This document shows positions 30,907 to 42,844 of a stretch of 64,000 nucleotides of DNA, in pieces. The notes below the pieces were generated by a model that saw only the letters and a program-made list of their open reading frames with translations, was not told the origin of the DNA and made no database searches. The DNA comes from Dolomedes plantarius. Lineage: Eukaryota; Arthropoda; Arachnida; Araneae; Dolomedidae. The stretch spans positions 149,425,149-149,489,148 of the forward strand of contig OU015499.1 in NCBI GenBank assembly GCA_907164885.2. Direction: 5' to 3'. Position 1 is the stretch's first letter, and every line of letters begins with the position of its first letter. A program made the position numbers and the translations under genes.

Positions 30907-32338
30907 TTAATAAAAATATACTCTTCAGACTGAAACATTTTGCCAAGATTATGTATTTCATATATCAGACAGCATTCTCTACAAACTACATCTCAGTACT
31001 TAAATATTGCTTTCATAGCAACTTTTTCTTTTTACTTAATTAAAATATATTTACAACAAAATATATTTAAATTATATTTACAAAAATTTTAACTTAGAGA
31101 ATATACAAACCTAATTTAGGTACATGACAAAAACTTTCTGTAGATTAAGCTCTTTTTAATTAATGAAGAGGAATTAAACCTATGGCACCTGATAGCATAC
31201 ATAGACAACAAATATATAAAACCCCTTTTAAGATATAAAAATTTATTCTTGACAAATAATCTCTCGATAATATTTTTTATAAATTTTTGATAAACCATGG
31301 AAATATTAATATTGAAATTTTCACAGATCTTTTGTACTTTTTTTTTGTACCCCTTTTTAAAAAAGAGCATTTATTTATCAAAACATTCAGAACAATTAAA
31401 TATAAATACCTAGAAATTTAAATAACTTAAACGGCAAAGTATTTTTAACAAAATGTTTTCATCATTAATGCAAGCTATATAATGTTCAGGCAAGCTATAA
31501 TGTCAGTAAAACAGTTACATCACTGTAAACAATCAACTGAAATGGTATTATTCGCAGCAATTTTTTATTTTAAATATTTAAATGCAGCAATTTTGTGATG
31601 CATTTTATTCCTTTACCCTTTATTCCAGAAGCAAGGATATAATAAATTAAAAAAGAGTGTATCAAGTTAAGAATTTAACAAATTAAATTAATTTTCCAGA
31701 TTCAAAACTAATTTTTTAGTAAAATGGAATCGTCATAAATACGCAATAAGAATAAAATAGTTACCACGATACAATTTACACATAATTCAACACATGCGAA
31801 GTAAGATCAGAAAAGTTATCGACAGTTTTAAATATTTAGGGAAGGCCATATAAAATTATACAAATCAAACTTACAACTAACAAAGGGATCTAACATTTGT
31901 TTTTCTGGTGAAAAGTGAAAAAATCGTTTGATGTCGGATTTCTTTACAACTGGCTATAAGGAATGTCATACTTCCAGTCTTCATTTTTTTTTAATAAAAA
32001 GGATCTAGAAAGCAAAAGAAACCCCATCTTCTTCTCTAAAGATTATTTTTTTCAACGTAAGTTTGTTTGGACTATCTGTCTAAAGTATTCGCATAATTTG
32101 ATAACTTTATATCGCATTTGTGGTAAGCGTGATCATATAACGCCATGATAAGTCAACAGATGTTTTGCCAACCAGCGTTCGGCGTCGCAGTGTTTGTTTG
32201 TAAACAGGCGCAAAGTCTTAATCGCGAACAAAATCATTCGAATGATTCACTCGAGTGAAATTGTGATAATCGAACTACTCGAATGATTTTTATAATCGAG
32301 TTATGCGAGTGATTCATTCGAATAGTTGCCCATCACTA

Positions 32339-32430
32339 GTTAAAAGTTGTGGTTGTAATATTGCTTTTGCGTTCATGTAATATTTAAAACTCGTTAGATT
32401 GAAATAAAGAAAGTTCGTTTGGAAAGTCTT
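32339..32430 (+). other. Remainder of LINE 3' UTR
   Basis: Resumes with the GTTAAAAG duplication and continues to ATTGAAATAAAGAAAGTTCG, with an AATAAA at about 32402, probably close to the LINE 3' end. Beyond it lie two more short inverted repeats, GATAG-5-CTATC (32476-32490) and TCAGAGCC-13-GGCTCTGA (32489-32517). Confidence 0.5.
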
Positions 32431-32584
32431 GAATGTTTAATTTAAGGAGCCTGTGAAGCCGAGAAGGCTAGAATAGATAGCTAAACTATCAGAGCCATTC
32501 AGAGCGAACGGCTCTGAGCTGATTTATCCATCTCTACAGGGCTGCTCTGGCACAGAAATCTAGACTTCCAGAAATGTTAGACAA

Positions 32585-33530
32585 ATAAACACTTTTCAAG
32601 TAAGTTAAATGTACAGGTATTTTTTTCTGTATTGTATGAGAGAACTGTTTGTTGTTTACATGTTGAAAATGATATATATATCTACGTTTTACGCTATTTT
32701 TTTTATTTTTTTTTTGTGAGTGAAGCCAATACAATACGTATACGTATAACTATTAAACGGTTTAAACTGCATGTCCAGGCATGGTATGTTGTTTTCAGTA
32801 AAAAGTTGATTAATACTTTGTGGTGGATGTTGGCGTGCTATTAAAATATACGCTCCACCATTTAAAGAGATTACTAAAAGTTGCCCATCTAACTTTATTT
32901 ACAATATTTATGCTACATTTATAAATATATCATCATACAAGTCAGACATAACGTGTTAAGCCACTTTGCTGGTTGATATACAACTGTTTGATGAGTTTTA
33001 CAATGGTTTTTGAACTGTTAATAATTGCAGTAAAAGGCAAAATATGTGGGGAAGAGTTCCATATCCTGGGCGAAAAGTTGTCAAATTCCACCATATGGTG
33101 TTCTAATGAGAAATTTAGGAAAATACCATTTCACACTGTTTTAAAACTTTAAGCCTCACAATTAACACTTTGTATGAAAATTTAAGAAGTAGCTATTAAA
33201 CAACCGTAAAATATTTTAATTAAAAATATTGAATATAGCATTTATCTGGAATAAATAATTAAAACAGCCTAAATATTTGCAAAGTATCAATTGGTTTCAA
33301 AAAGTAGGTCAATATTTAAATTTTTCAAAAATACGTCACAGGATATCTTATTGGAAATGTTGTAGGGAAAATATATATTCAAAATACAAGAATTTTATTT
33401 ATAAAAATTCTTAAGAACTGGGAAATAAACATCTAAGTATGTCAAGGTAAAGGCTAATAAAAATACAAAAATAGTGAAAAATAAATAAAGTACATAAAAT
33501 TTAAAAGTTTGTAGCGACATAATTTCAATA
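32585..33530 (+). repeat. Long dispersed repeat, first part (copy 1)
   Basis: TTCAAGTAAGTTAAATGTAC and GTTGAAAATGATATA recur at 56.78-56.87 kb. The part from about 33370 to 33530 (GAAATAAACAT...AAAAGTTTGTAGC-ACATAATTTCA) recurs split across a Tc1 element at 58.5 and 60.0 kb. No coding region is seen. Confidence 0.6.
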
Positions 33531-33532
33531 TA

Positions 33533-33700
33533 CAGGTAACCCTCCTATAACATGGTAGATAGGTTCCTAGAAAATGCCATGTTATGTGAGACCTAAAGAC
33601 AGTTAAAAAAAGGGGGTTACGTTCTGAAAACTTATTAAAAACAAACATATTTTTTTTTAGATTCCATATAAGCAACTTAATTTTTATTAAAAATATAAAT
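33533..33700. repeat. Tigger-like terminal segment
   Basis: TA then CAGGTAACCCTCCTATAACA and TAGAAAATGCCATGTTATGT resemble a Tigger/pogo terminal repeat. A diverged relative lies at 49905-50040 (TTAGAAAATGCCGTGTTGTG... ACTTATTAAAAACAAACAT). The matching right end was not found. Confidence 0.45.
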
Positions 33701-33984
33701 GTATGTATAACACAAAACAAAAAGAAACAAAAAATATTATTTTCATTTAATGCGACCTTAATTTAATAAATTTCTTCATCACTGCTCAGTACAATCAAAC
33801 GATAATGTTTTTTCGATTTAACGATATCACCTTCACTTTCAGAACCTTTTTCTTAATTTAGATTTTTTACACCTTCTATCCTCTTTAAAAAATCGGTAAT
33901 TTTGGTTTATTTGCTGGTTCTTACAAGTCATTGTAGATACCCATTGGTAGTATATGGTGCAGACAGAATTAAACATTGTAAAAT

Positions 33985-36377
33985 GCTTAATTTTCTCTGC
34001 ACCATATATTCTAAAGATTATTTTGTTAGAAACATTTCAAGATTTAAATTCTTTATTAACTGATATTTATGACAGCCGTGATATGATATTTAAATTTTTT
34101 TTAATTGTAAAAATCGTACTTGTGTGAGTTTAGAACTAGATTTAAATTATCTACTCTCTTACCTGCTTATTCTTTATACTTAATAGATTATTTTATAATT
34201 TAAAAATTCATAAGTGCTTTCTTGCTTTAAGTGCTTCAAAATTCTAATATACATTAAATGATAAAATTTTAATGTGATGCCTTAAAGACAAAATTTAGGA
34301 AGGTAGTCATATTTCCTTTTTTAATGTATATTTATAAGAAAGAAAAACTAAAACGTAGCTATACTACATACATTTTATTTACAAAACAAAATTATTTAAA
34401 ATCAAATTTTACTAGACTTTTTTATCAGCAAGATCATTTATCATGGGGCCAAATTGCTTCCAATAAATCCAATCAGATTAAATCCAGCCCTGCCTTTCAT
34501 AACTAATTCCTTACAAATTTTCTATCCTTTCATTCATAGTGTTCCTAAGGCTGTCTTATGATTAATATTTTAATTATGGGGTGAGTTTGGTTTCCCAGAC
34601 TTACTAAAATTTTATGCAAAGAACACTGACTAGTAACCAGAATTTGTTGTCTTAATATAGACAGGTAAATCAAGGCAGAAAAATTAAGGGTATTTGGCGT
34701 CTTTGACATTGCATGTTATCTCATTCAATCATCATTTGGTAAGTCAAGTTTCGGTAGGTATTTAGCTCTATTAAACCCTTCAACTATTTAAAGGAGTTTT
34801 TCAGAAACTTTCAAAATTTGCAGGCCTCTTTTCACAAGAGAATCTCTGTGGAAGATCTATTTTCAGCTTTTTGTTTTAATTTCTTTTAACTTGCTACAAG
34901 AATAAGTAACAAATTTATAGCCTGAAAAAAATTTGACATGGCCTTCACATTTCTTTGTACTATGAATATAGTGATTTCTGATTCACCAAGTCTGTTGCTA
35001 AAAAATATCTAAATGATAATTATTCAAATTCAATTGGTTCAAACTGAAAAACTCCAAGTAACATTTCTGAGAAATAATCACTGACATCTTGTGACGTAAG
35101 AGTGAAGCTTAGCTGGATCAGGTTTGCAGTGTATTAAAACATTAAACTGAATAATAAAAACATGTATTATAAAGGTTGAAACCCAGTTGTAGCAGAATAT
35201 AAATAAAGTACCACTGATATAATAACCAACTTTGTTGCTATAAAAAATCCAGCACTTTTCCCAACATTCATGTATTGATATTTTTATAATTTAATTCTAT
35301 GCTTATTAATATATTAAGATTGTTAAAATATCTAAGCTTATCAAAGTTAATCAACCATCATTTTTGTGCATTAAATTTTTTAATTTTATAATTAAATCAA
35401 TGTTCATTGTTAATTTCATGCAAAACTTATAGGTAGAACTAATTTAAAAATTAAATTTTCCATATTAATGATGAACTGGCACCAAATTTGGTGAGTTTTT
35501 ACAGCTTTCCACCATGAGCAGTTGATAATCTGCTGTTTAGGCATTGATTTCTTGTATCATTCTTTTATTACAGAATTTTTTATTTATGATTATATTTAAA
35601 ATAAATTTTTATGTTATTTGTTTCTGTATTTATTCAGTGTTACAAGAGAAAATTTAATAAATAACATTCATGCTCATCCTTCATTGTAGCAAATATAACA
35701 ACAACAGCATTAAATGCAATACTCCTAAATATTCATCATTTTAGGTGTATCATTCATTATAATATACTTCTTTTAAGTTTGAATTCAATGTATTTTAAAG
35801 AGGATGATTTAAAAGTAATACTTGATATCTAAAACTCAATCTTATTAAAGCAAAGATTAATTATTTAACACTTCATAACTGTACACAATTATTATTATAT
35901 TATATATAAAAATTCTTAATTTTCTCTGCACCGTATATTCTAAATATTTTTTTTATTAGAAACATTTCAAGATTTACAAATTCTTTATTATCTGATATTT
36001 ATGACAGCCTTCATATGATACTTAATTTTTTTTAATTGTAAAAATCATACTTGTGTCAGTTTAGAACTAGATTTAAATTCTCTGCTCTCTTACCTGCATA
36101 TTCGTAATAGATTATTTTATGATTAAAAAATTCATAAATGCTTTCTTGCTTTAAGTGCTTCAAAATTCTAATATACATTAGATGATAAAAATTTAATGTG
36201 ATGCATAAAAGACAAAATTTAGAAAGGTGGTCATATTTCCTTTTTTAATGTACATTTATAAGAAAGAAAAACTAAAATGTACCTAGACTACATACATTTT
36301 ATTTACAGAACAAAATTATTTACAATCAAATTTTGCTCGACTTTTTTATCAACAAGATCATATATTATGGGGTCCAA
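33985..36377. repeat. Long dispersed repeat, units A and start of B
   Basis: TTTTCTCTGCACC-TATATTCTAAA with more than 300 following bases occurs at 33991 and again at 35920, an offset near 1930. Unit A continues through words shared with the 60.4-62.5 kb copy (GTAACCAGAATTTGTTGTCT; TTAGCTCTATTAAACCCTTC; GCTTAGCTGGATCAGGTTTG; TTTTAGGTGTATCATTCATT). Unit B is cut at 36391 by a LINE. No convincing reading frame on either strand. Confidence 0.7.
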
Positions 36378-36577
36378 TTGCTTCCAATAATCCAAAAGCA
36401 ATACCGGCCATGCCCAAAGGTATACGGTAAGTAATGACTGACGACTAGAGGTGCGATGGCTTACAAATTTCAACAATTAAATTACATTTCTTTCATAATT
36501 CAAATCAGCAAAGCTCAAAAGTCTTACAGCTCAATACACGAGATAAACTCAAATACATTCAACTACAAAATCATATA

Positions 36578-38079
36578 CAGTGTTGGAAATTGATTTATGA
36601 AAACTCGGTTTTTTAAAAAAAACTTCTTTCATATTCATTAAAAATGGATGAAATTTCATACATTATACATGCTATGTATAACAAATGATTTACAAAAATG
36701 AAATTTCATACATAATAATAAACAAAACATAAGATCAAAAATTAGACATTCATAACATACAAACATGGAAATTGGTTTATGAAATATCACATTTCATTGG
36801 CTATTCTGAAGTAATGTGACAAAAATTTACATAAAACCCAGTAACATGACATGCGCAGTAGACATAAAAAGCAATATTTATTGGAAGCAATACGTTTCAG
36901 TCATACTTTTCACGAAGGGTAAACGAAAGGTGTTGTCTGAGGACGAATGAGCCAAAAATCGATGTATATCTAGAATCTGAAAAATCTGTTCCGGAAATTA
37001 GTAAATTAATTAAAAGACCAGTTGGTGTGATAACTATAGAAAAGATTCAGTGAATTATGGCAGAAATTTTAACAAAAAAGGTAATCCACGTTTAACTGAG
37101 ATAGAGAAAAGGGGGATTCTTCAGCTTCTATCAAATACCGGCCACAGTTCAAAGCAGATTTGTGCAGATCTATCCTTTCCTGTTACTTCTAAAAGAGTTA
37201 GGCAAATTTTACATTCTGTATGGAGCTTGAGATAGTCGTAGATGAAGTCTGGAAAGATACTTCTGCGTCACAAGCAGATGCGTTTTCAGTATTGTGAGAA
37301 GTACATGGTAATGGGTGACAATTGGCGGAAGGTCATTTTCTCCGATGAAAAGAAATTTAATTTGGATGGCCCCGATGGTTTGAATTATTACTGGGGAGGA
37401 TCTCTGAAAAGAACCAATATCTACAGTCAACAGAAATTTTGGTGGCGGAAGTTTGATGATTTGCGCAGTGATTGGTTATGATGGCAGAAGTGAAATTGTA
37501 TTTTTAAAGGGTTGCTAGAATTCATTTGATATCAACTCAGTTTTAGAAAATTCAATTGTTCCGTTTGCATGGCAATATTATAGTTTAGATTACATCTCCA
37601 TGCAAGACAATGCAAGTATTCATACTTCAAATGCAATGAAAGATTGGTTTGATGAACAGAATATTAATCTTTTAGATGATCCACCTAATAGTCCTGATTT
37701 GAACCCCATCGAAAACGTTTGGGAACAGCTTGTTCGAAAGATTTATGCAGATTGGATGCAGTACACATCACTCGTAGAATTGAAAGCTTTAATCTGTCAA
37801 AACTGGAAACTAATTCAACACAAGTACATTCAAAATCTTGTTTTATCAATGCCATTTAGAATAAAAGCAACTTTGATGACGAAAGACAGCTTTACTATCT
37901 GTTAATGCGAATGAAATGTGATATTTCATAAATCAATTTCCATGTTTGTATGTTACGAAAGTCTAATTTTTGACCTTATGCTTTTGTTTATTATTATGTA
38001 TGAAATTTAATTCATTTTTAATGAATATTAAAATTTTTTGTTAAAAAATCATATTTTCATAAATCAATTTCCACCTCTG
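36578..38079 (+). mobile_element. Tc1-like transposon with long terminal repeats
   Basis: Ends CAGTGTTGGAAATTGATTTA and, read inward from the right, CAGAGGTGGAAATTGATTTA. TA duplications lie at 36576-36577 and 38080-38081. The inverted repeats are long, about 170 bp on the right and 221 bp on the left, where a ~50-bp ATGAAATTTCATACAT-type duplication has expanded them. Inside each repeat the word GGAAATTGATTTATGAAA occurs at both its outer and inner edge, the double binding-site layout known from Tc3/IR-DR types. Confidence 0.92.
36913..37905 (+). pseudogene. Tc1-like DD34E transposase, frameshifted
   Basis: Pieces in order: a first helix-turn-helix (KRKVLSEDE, then a stop), a second HTH (LTEIEKRGILQLLSNTGHSS, KRVRQIL), [19 protein letters not shown] with the first Asp, a GGGS loop read only after a one-base shift near 37440, MQDNASIHTS with the second Asp, and SPDLNPIENVWE with the Glu 35 positions later (DD34E). 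Stops or shifts near 36949, 37233, 37440 and 37515 make it non-functional although all three catalytic residues are still encoded. Confidence 0.88.
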
Positions 38080-38268
38080 TATATACAATTGCTACAATTT
38101 ATAGAATCACTATGCAAAAATACAAAATTTATTTTCAAATATAAACAACAAACCAGAATTATAAACTTAACTGTAAGTCTAAAAAAAGCACCTTTACAAA
38201 CAATATAAGCATAACCATTATAGTTATAAATAATAAATATAGGCCAAGTTTCATTATTCCCAGCAAAT

Positions 38269-38689
38269 TTAGGAAGGAGAGGTACCATGAAAAGGGTAAT
38301 GTTCAGCTATTAGGTCTTTCATTACAATCGTTATGAATCTACGACAATAATAATCCAAATAAAATTGGTTAGCCGGCCCATTCAACACTGCTCTAGAAAG
38401 TTTGGAACGTGGATCTTTCCATCTGTCACATTCTTTCAAACAGTGTTTCGTAGTTTGTATAGCACCGCATTCGCAAGAGTCAGGTTTTCCAAAAAATCTT
38501 CTTTGATACGAGCCGAAACAGCCGTGCTGAGTGATGGCCTGATTAATAAAAAAATTTGACGATAACCTATGTGTTGATACTTCAGGAAAAATACCATAAA
38601 CAGGTCTGCCGCGGTCACTTCTATTCCACCTATCTTGCCATACACTCAAGCCCCAATCTCTGATTTTTGCTTTAATCTGGGTCTTGGTC
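38269..38689 (-). pseudogene. Non-LTR element ORF2 C-terminus (I/R1-like)
   Basis: Minus frame with IRDWGLSVWQDRWNRSDRGR, VYGIFPEV, INQAITQHGCFGSYQRRFFG and a closing C-x-CG-TT-H-C pattern (CECGAIQTTKHCLKEC), typical of the C-terminal zinc-binding region of R1/I-type LINE ORF2 proteins, ending ...HGTSPS-stop. It is 5'-truncated at the target duplication, so RT and endonuclease are missing. The leading MKGRTGFNPIRF belongs to the surrounding repeat, not to the LINE. Confidence 0.75.
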
Positions 38690-38702
38690 TTGCTTTCAAT
38701 AA

Positions 38703-39240
38703 ATCTGATCGGATTAAATCCTGTCCTGCCTTTCATAACTAATTCCTTGCATATTTTCTATTCTTTCATTTGAAGTATACCCAAGGCTTTCTTATGATTA
38801 ATGATATTTTAACTATGGTGTGAGTTTGGTTTCCCAGACTTATTAAAGATTTATGTAGAGAACACTTACTGAGCCAGAATTTGTTATCTTAATATAGACA
38901 GATAAATCGGGGCAGAAAAATTGTGGTTATTTTGTATCTTTCACATTCCATGTTATTCCACTGGATCATCATTTGGTAAGTATTTAGCTCTATTAAACCC
39001 TTGATCTATTTAAAGGAGTTTTTCAGAAACATTCAAAATCTGCAGGCCTCTTTTCACAAGAGAATCTTTGTGGTATATCTATTTTCAGCTTTTGGTTTTA
39101 ATTTCTCTTAACTTGCTACAAGAATGAGCAACAAATTTATAGCCTGAAAATACTTTATGACCTAGCCTCCGCATTTCTTTGTAATCTGAATACAATGGTT
39201 TCTGATGCACCAAATCTGTTGCTAAAAAATGTCTGAAGTG
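38703..39240. repeat. Long dispersed repeat, rest of unit B
   Basis: Resumes after the LINE insertion with GATCGGATTAAATCCTGTCC (compare 34470 and 62130) and follows unit A through TTAGCTCTATTAAACCCTTG to GTTGCTAAAAAATGTCTGAA (compare 35000). It then diverges into unshared sequence. Confidence 0.75.
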
Positions 39241-39438
39241 CAATATTCATACCGTTGTGGTGTGATTTCATTTCAAAGTGCCAATTTTGGCATTTTTCTC
39301 CCTTCAATTCTTCAGTTTGGTCTTTAAAGAAGCTATACACTGCAGATGTGCAAGATGCTTTATATGCATAGAAGTGAAAATATGAGGGCATGGAAGGCGC
39401 ACAATTATTTTAAATTTTTAGTGGGTTTCTATTTTCAG

Positions 39439-39482
39439 ATTTTTGATGATAATATAAATTTTCTCTCGCTTCTGGCTAATAT
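39439..39482 (+). CDS. Possible small internal exon of a host gene
   Basis: Preceded by TTCTATTTTCAG and followed by GTAAG, this 44-base stretch is open in only one frame (IFDDNINFLSLLAN). It fits an exon by splice signals but has no recognised homology. Confidence 0.2.
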
Positions 39483-39829
39483 GTAAGAATTATTTCTCAC
39501 TTTAGTTCTGTAGGAATAAGTACAGATGACAGAAGGCCTTCCAGATGAAAAAAAATTATTTGGTGGGGGGGGGGAAGTAATCATTTGTCTGGAAATCAGA
39601 TAATTCCAAATTATGTATAGTACCTCTTTGAAAATCTAATTTGTCCTGAAAATTGTAATTAAAATTGTCAGAATGTCATATTTGTATCCATAGATATATA
39701 TGCAGTTGTGTTCACAACTTAATGTAAATTTATGTTAGCATATTCATGGTGTTCTGTGGTATTTTCTTGTACCTCATTTTACCACTTTTATATCTTCTGA
39801 CCTAGTTTTAAGTGATGATTTTTTTCCAG

Positions 39830-40910
39830 AAACCTGAAAGTAGATCTGAATTTTATCAGAAGCTTTTAAATGAAACTTGAAGTTGATAAGTGAATACAAG
39901 GTAATAAAATTTAAATACAATTCCTTTAAATTCTTTGATGAAATGTATGAAGGAGTATATCAATATTTGTGCTTGCAAAGTCATAGAGGACTCAAAGCCT
40001 CTATGACTTTGCAATAATCTCCTCCTCCTCTGGCACCTGTTAGTAATCCACTCATTGCAGTACTTCTCATAAATTCCTTTCCAGTGAAGACATATGATAA
40101 TTAGCCTCTTGTACTCACTGATCTAATCACAAATGTTATGGATTGTAACTCTCTACCTCTAGAAATGGGTAGTTATATTTTAATAGTTCCAAATGCTCCT
40201 AATACAAATCTATACTTCTCAGATATCTTGAGTTTTCTGATTTTTTTATTTATTTATTCTATTTTATTTTATTTATTTATTTTTTTGTGGGCATTCTGGT
40301 ATAAGCTCAACAATCCATAATTGTCAACTGCCTCGTTAAGGCAGTCTGTAAATTTTTTATTCTGCAGTGAAATTTATATAAAAGAATTTTGCCTTACAAT
40401 TTATTTTGATAGTGACAATAACTTGTTTGCTAGGCAATATCTTTTACTTTTTTGTCACATTTACTCAAAATAAAGACAATAAATGTTTTGCCAGTATCCT
40501 CACCTGAGCTTATGTATACAAAATAGTGAAAAATTACTTTTTCTTTTTTCCTGTCAAGTGTATTACTTCTAAGGATTTAAAATTGTTATTTTATATAATT
40601 TGTGTGAAATTTCAATTAGTTTGGGAGGAGGAGGAAAAGGAAAAATAATTTATGGGAAGTAATTTATGTAAAGACCATAAAGTGTATATGAACAAAACAG
40701 TTTATATTTCATCATGTAAGGCATTAAATATGATTGTACATTTTGTTTTTAATTTACTTATCCTTTAAAAAATTTAATTTATGTATAATTATATGCTGTT
40801 TTGTATGCTATGCATATAGGTTTCTTTAATCACTGTTTTGTTAAGTGTATTGAACTTTTGCTGTTGCATACATTTATGACTGAAGAATAAAATATTTCAT
40901 GCTCTATCAT
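39830..40910 (+). CDS. Possible terminal exon with 3' UTR
   Basis: A pyrimidine tract and acceptor (GATGATTTTTTTCCAG) are followed by an open stretch reading KPESRSEFYQKLLNET then TGA near 39880. About 1 kb of AT-rich DNA without element ends follows, with AATAAA at 40886-40891. The frame after joining to the 39439 candidate exon would instead give a shorter tail (INLKVDLNFIRSF). Not recognised. Confidence 0.25.
39973..40014. repeat. Perfect 17-bp hairpin
   Basis: TTGCAAAGTCATAGAGG, 8-base loop ACTCAAAG, then the exact reverse complement (39998-40014). Confidence 0.95.
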
Positions 40911-42844
40911 GAAAAATTATTTCTTATGACAATTGCTTTTCTATTTCATTGTTAATGAAGAGGTCAGTAAGATTTCCTCTAACCAAGAAGTGTTATAATA
41001 CGTATAGCTGAATCTTCATCTGATTGAACTGTACTGTGTAGAGTTCTAACCAAAAGAATTCCAGTCTATGTTGATATCTTGAAATAATTTGACTTGATTC
41101 ACAAAATGGAAAATGTTACGAGAATCCTGTAAGAACAAAATGGTTTTCCAGTATTCTCTGAATCACACAATAATTTTATTTATTTTATTATCTAGTATAA
41201 AGGTAACTCAAGATAATCAGAATGCAATTCGAATTTTTCTTAATTTATCTCTTTGAATTTTTATAATTTTAAATTTTGTGTTTTAGATTTATAGCAAAAC
41301 TATTTTATTATCGAAAACAAGTTTGAAGAGTGTTTAAAAGATAATATAACTCTCCAATTCACATTTTTGGTCCCAATGTATATTTTTTATTGACATGCAT
41401 ATTTATTTCTATTGCATTTATTATGTAATAGTACCCTTTGTGCTTACACATCTAACTGAGTGGGTGTATGCATATCAGAATTAAAAAAATGTTTAGTCTC
41501 TTAATTTAAATCTCTTCATTTTAAAGAATCTCATAAATAATGAATATTTCTCTTTAACCATAGACTTTGCTAAGGGCTCTTTGGCCTAACATCCAATCTA
41601 AATAGAATTGAATTTAAAGAAATTTTTTCGTGTAAATGCATAAAGGAGGAATTATAAGAATAAACTTTAATTTAGAAGCTTACATAACCTTGAATATCGA
41701 TCCTGCAAAATAGAGTAAAATTTTAAAATTAAGTGCAAATGAGAAAGACGTGCTGAAATCAGGATATATAAAATTGTATGCAAAGTTTTGTAGAAATACA
41801 AAAAAGCAGAAGCCTAATTTCTTTAGAAAATTTTAATTTTAAATAAAAATCTGAATTAAATTTAAACACTCCCTCACCCCACTCCATTCTCGAAAAAGTT
41901 TACTTGATAACAAAAAAAAGGAATATATAAAAAATTAGAATATGCCATTATTTTTTAATATAAAAAAATACCAATATTTTTCAAAAATTTCTTTAATTAT
42001 ATTCTACTAACTAGCAGCAATCACTCATCACTCCCTCTAGAAAACATTTTTTCATTCTGAAAATAAAGATCCACAATAGGAAAACAGATCTTAGAAATTT
42101 ACAAATAAAGCATTAAAGACATCTGACATATATCTCATAGATTACAAGAGGTCCACAGATAACTTTTGAAATGTTTAATTCAGATTATTTGAAGAATCAC
42201 ATAAATGCACGTATTGCACAGTAGATGAACAGAAAGAAATTTGAAGTTTTTATACTATTGTCAATTCTAATGTACTGTATGTGCAAACATATAGATTAAA
42301 ACGTGGAGAGAGCGTAGTGAAAAATATGTTGCCGCCAAACTACAATAAGAACTAATATGCCACACAAAACCATAATCCATATATTCTTTGTTATTTCCTG
42401 AAGTGAATTTATACATTTTATTAGATTTATGAATTTTTTTATCTGATGGTAACCCAGTTTTTTCATCAAATGTTCATCTCTGGAATTTCTTGGAGCATTT
42501 AATTAAATAATTAATGATAAAATTACACAGGTTGCAAATTTTTAGTGAACAATTATTTTTTGCAAAGTAGCAATTGACTTTTATGTTTTTTGGTATGCTG
42601 ATTTCAAATATGTCATTTGTTTTTGTCTATCACGTAACAGTTTTTTGTAAATTTAGAAAAATAATGCTTTATATACCATGTAAAAACATTTCTAGGAAGT
42701 AAAACAAAGTGATAAGTAAGAAGTTTTGTGTGAAAAAATACTTTAATACTCATCTATATATTTAGAATCCACATTACTGAGTCGTTTACTGTCATTAGAA
42801 CAAAATCATATGATTCTGGATATATAGCAATGGCCGCATCAAGT
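40911..42844. other. AT-rich intergenic or intronic DNA
   Basis: No element ends, repeats shared with other parts of the window or credible frames were seen. It may be unique host sequence. Confidence 0.5.

Larger units (their letters stand above)
27360..32338. mobile_element. hAT-like element, ~5 kb, no transposase seen
   Basis: Left end TAGTGATGGGCA and right end TGCCCATCACTA are exact inverted repeats over 12 bp, fitting the YARNG start of hAT elements. An exact 8-bp duplication GTTAAAAG flanks it (27352-27359; 32339-32346), and the LINE 3' UTR reads on across it. Subterminal words ATAATCGAATGATT and ACTCGAGTGA are repeated near both ends. No hAT transposase is recognisable inside. The contents are a Tc1 scrap, a minisatellite, a repeat cluster and a THAP-like scrap. 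The stretches 27600-28980 and 30910-32220 are AT-rich with no supported gene. Confidence 0.88.
36391..38689 (-). mobile_element. 5'-truncated non-LTR element with a Tc1 insertion
   Basis: It interrupts unit B of the dispersed repeat. The flanks carry a 13-bp duplication with one mismatch, TTGCTTCCAATAA (36378-36390) and TTGCTTTCAATAA (38690-38702), as expected of target-primed reverse transcription. Its coding end is at 38269-38689 and its 3' region runs leftward, interrupted by the Tc1 element at 36578. Confidence 0.8.

Noticed and set aside
37209..37430. 73-codon minus-strand frame
   Set aside because: Antisense shadow of the Tc1 transposase.
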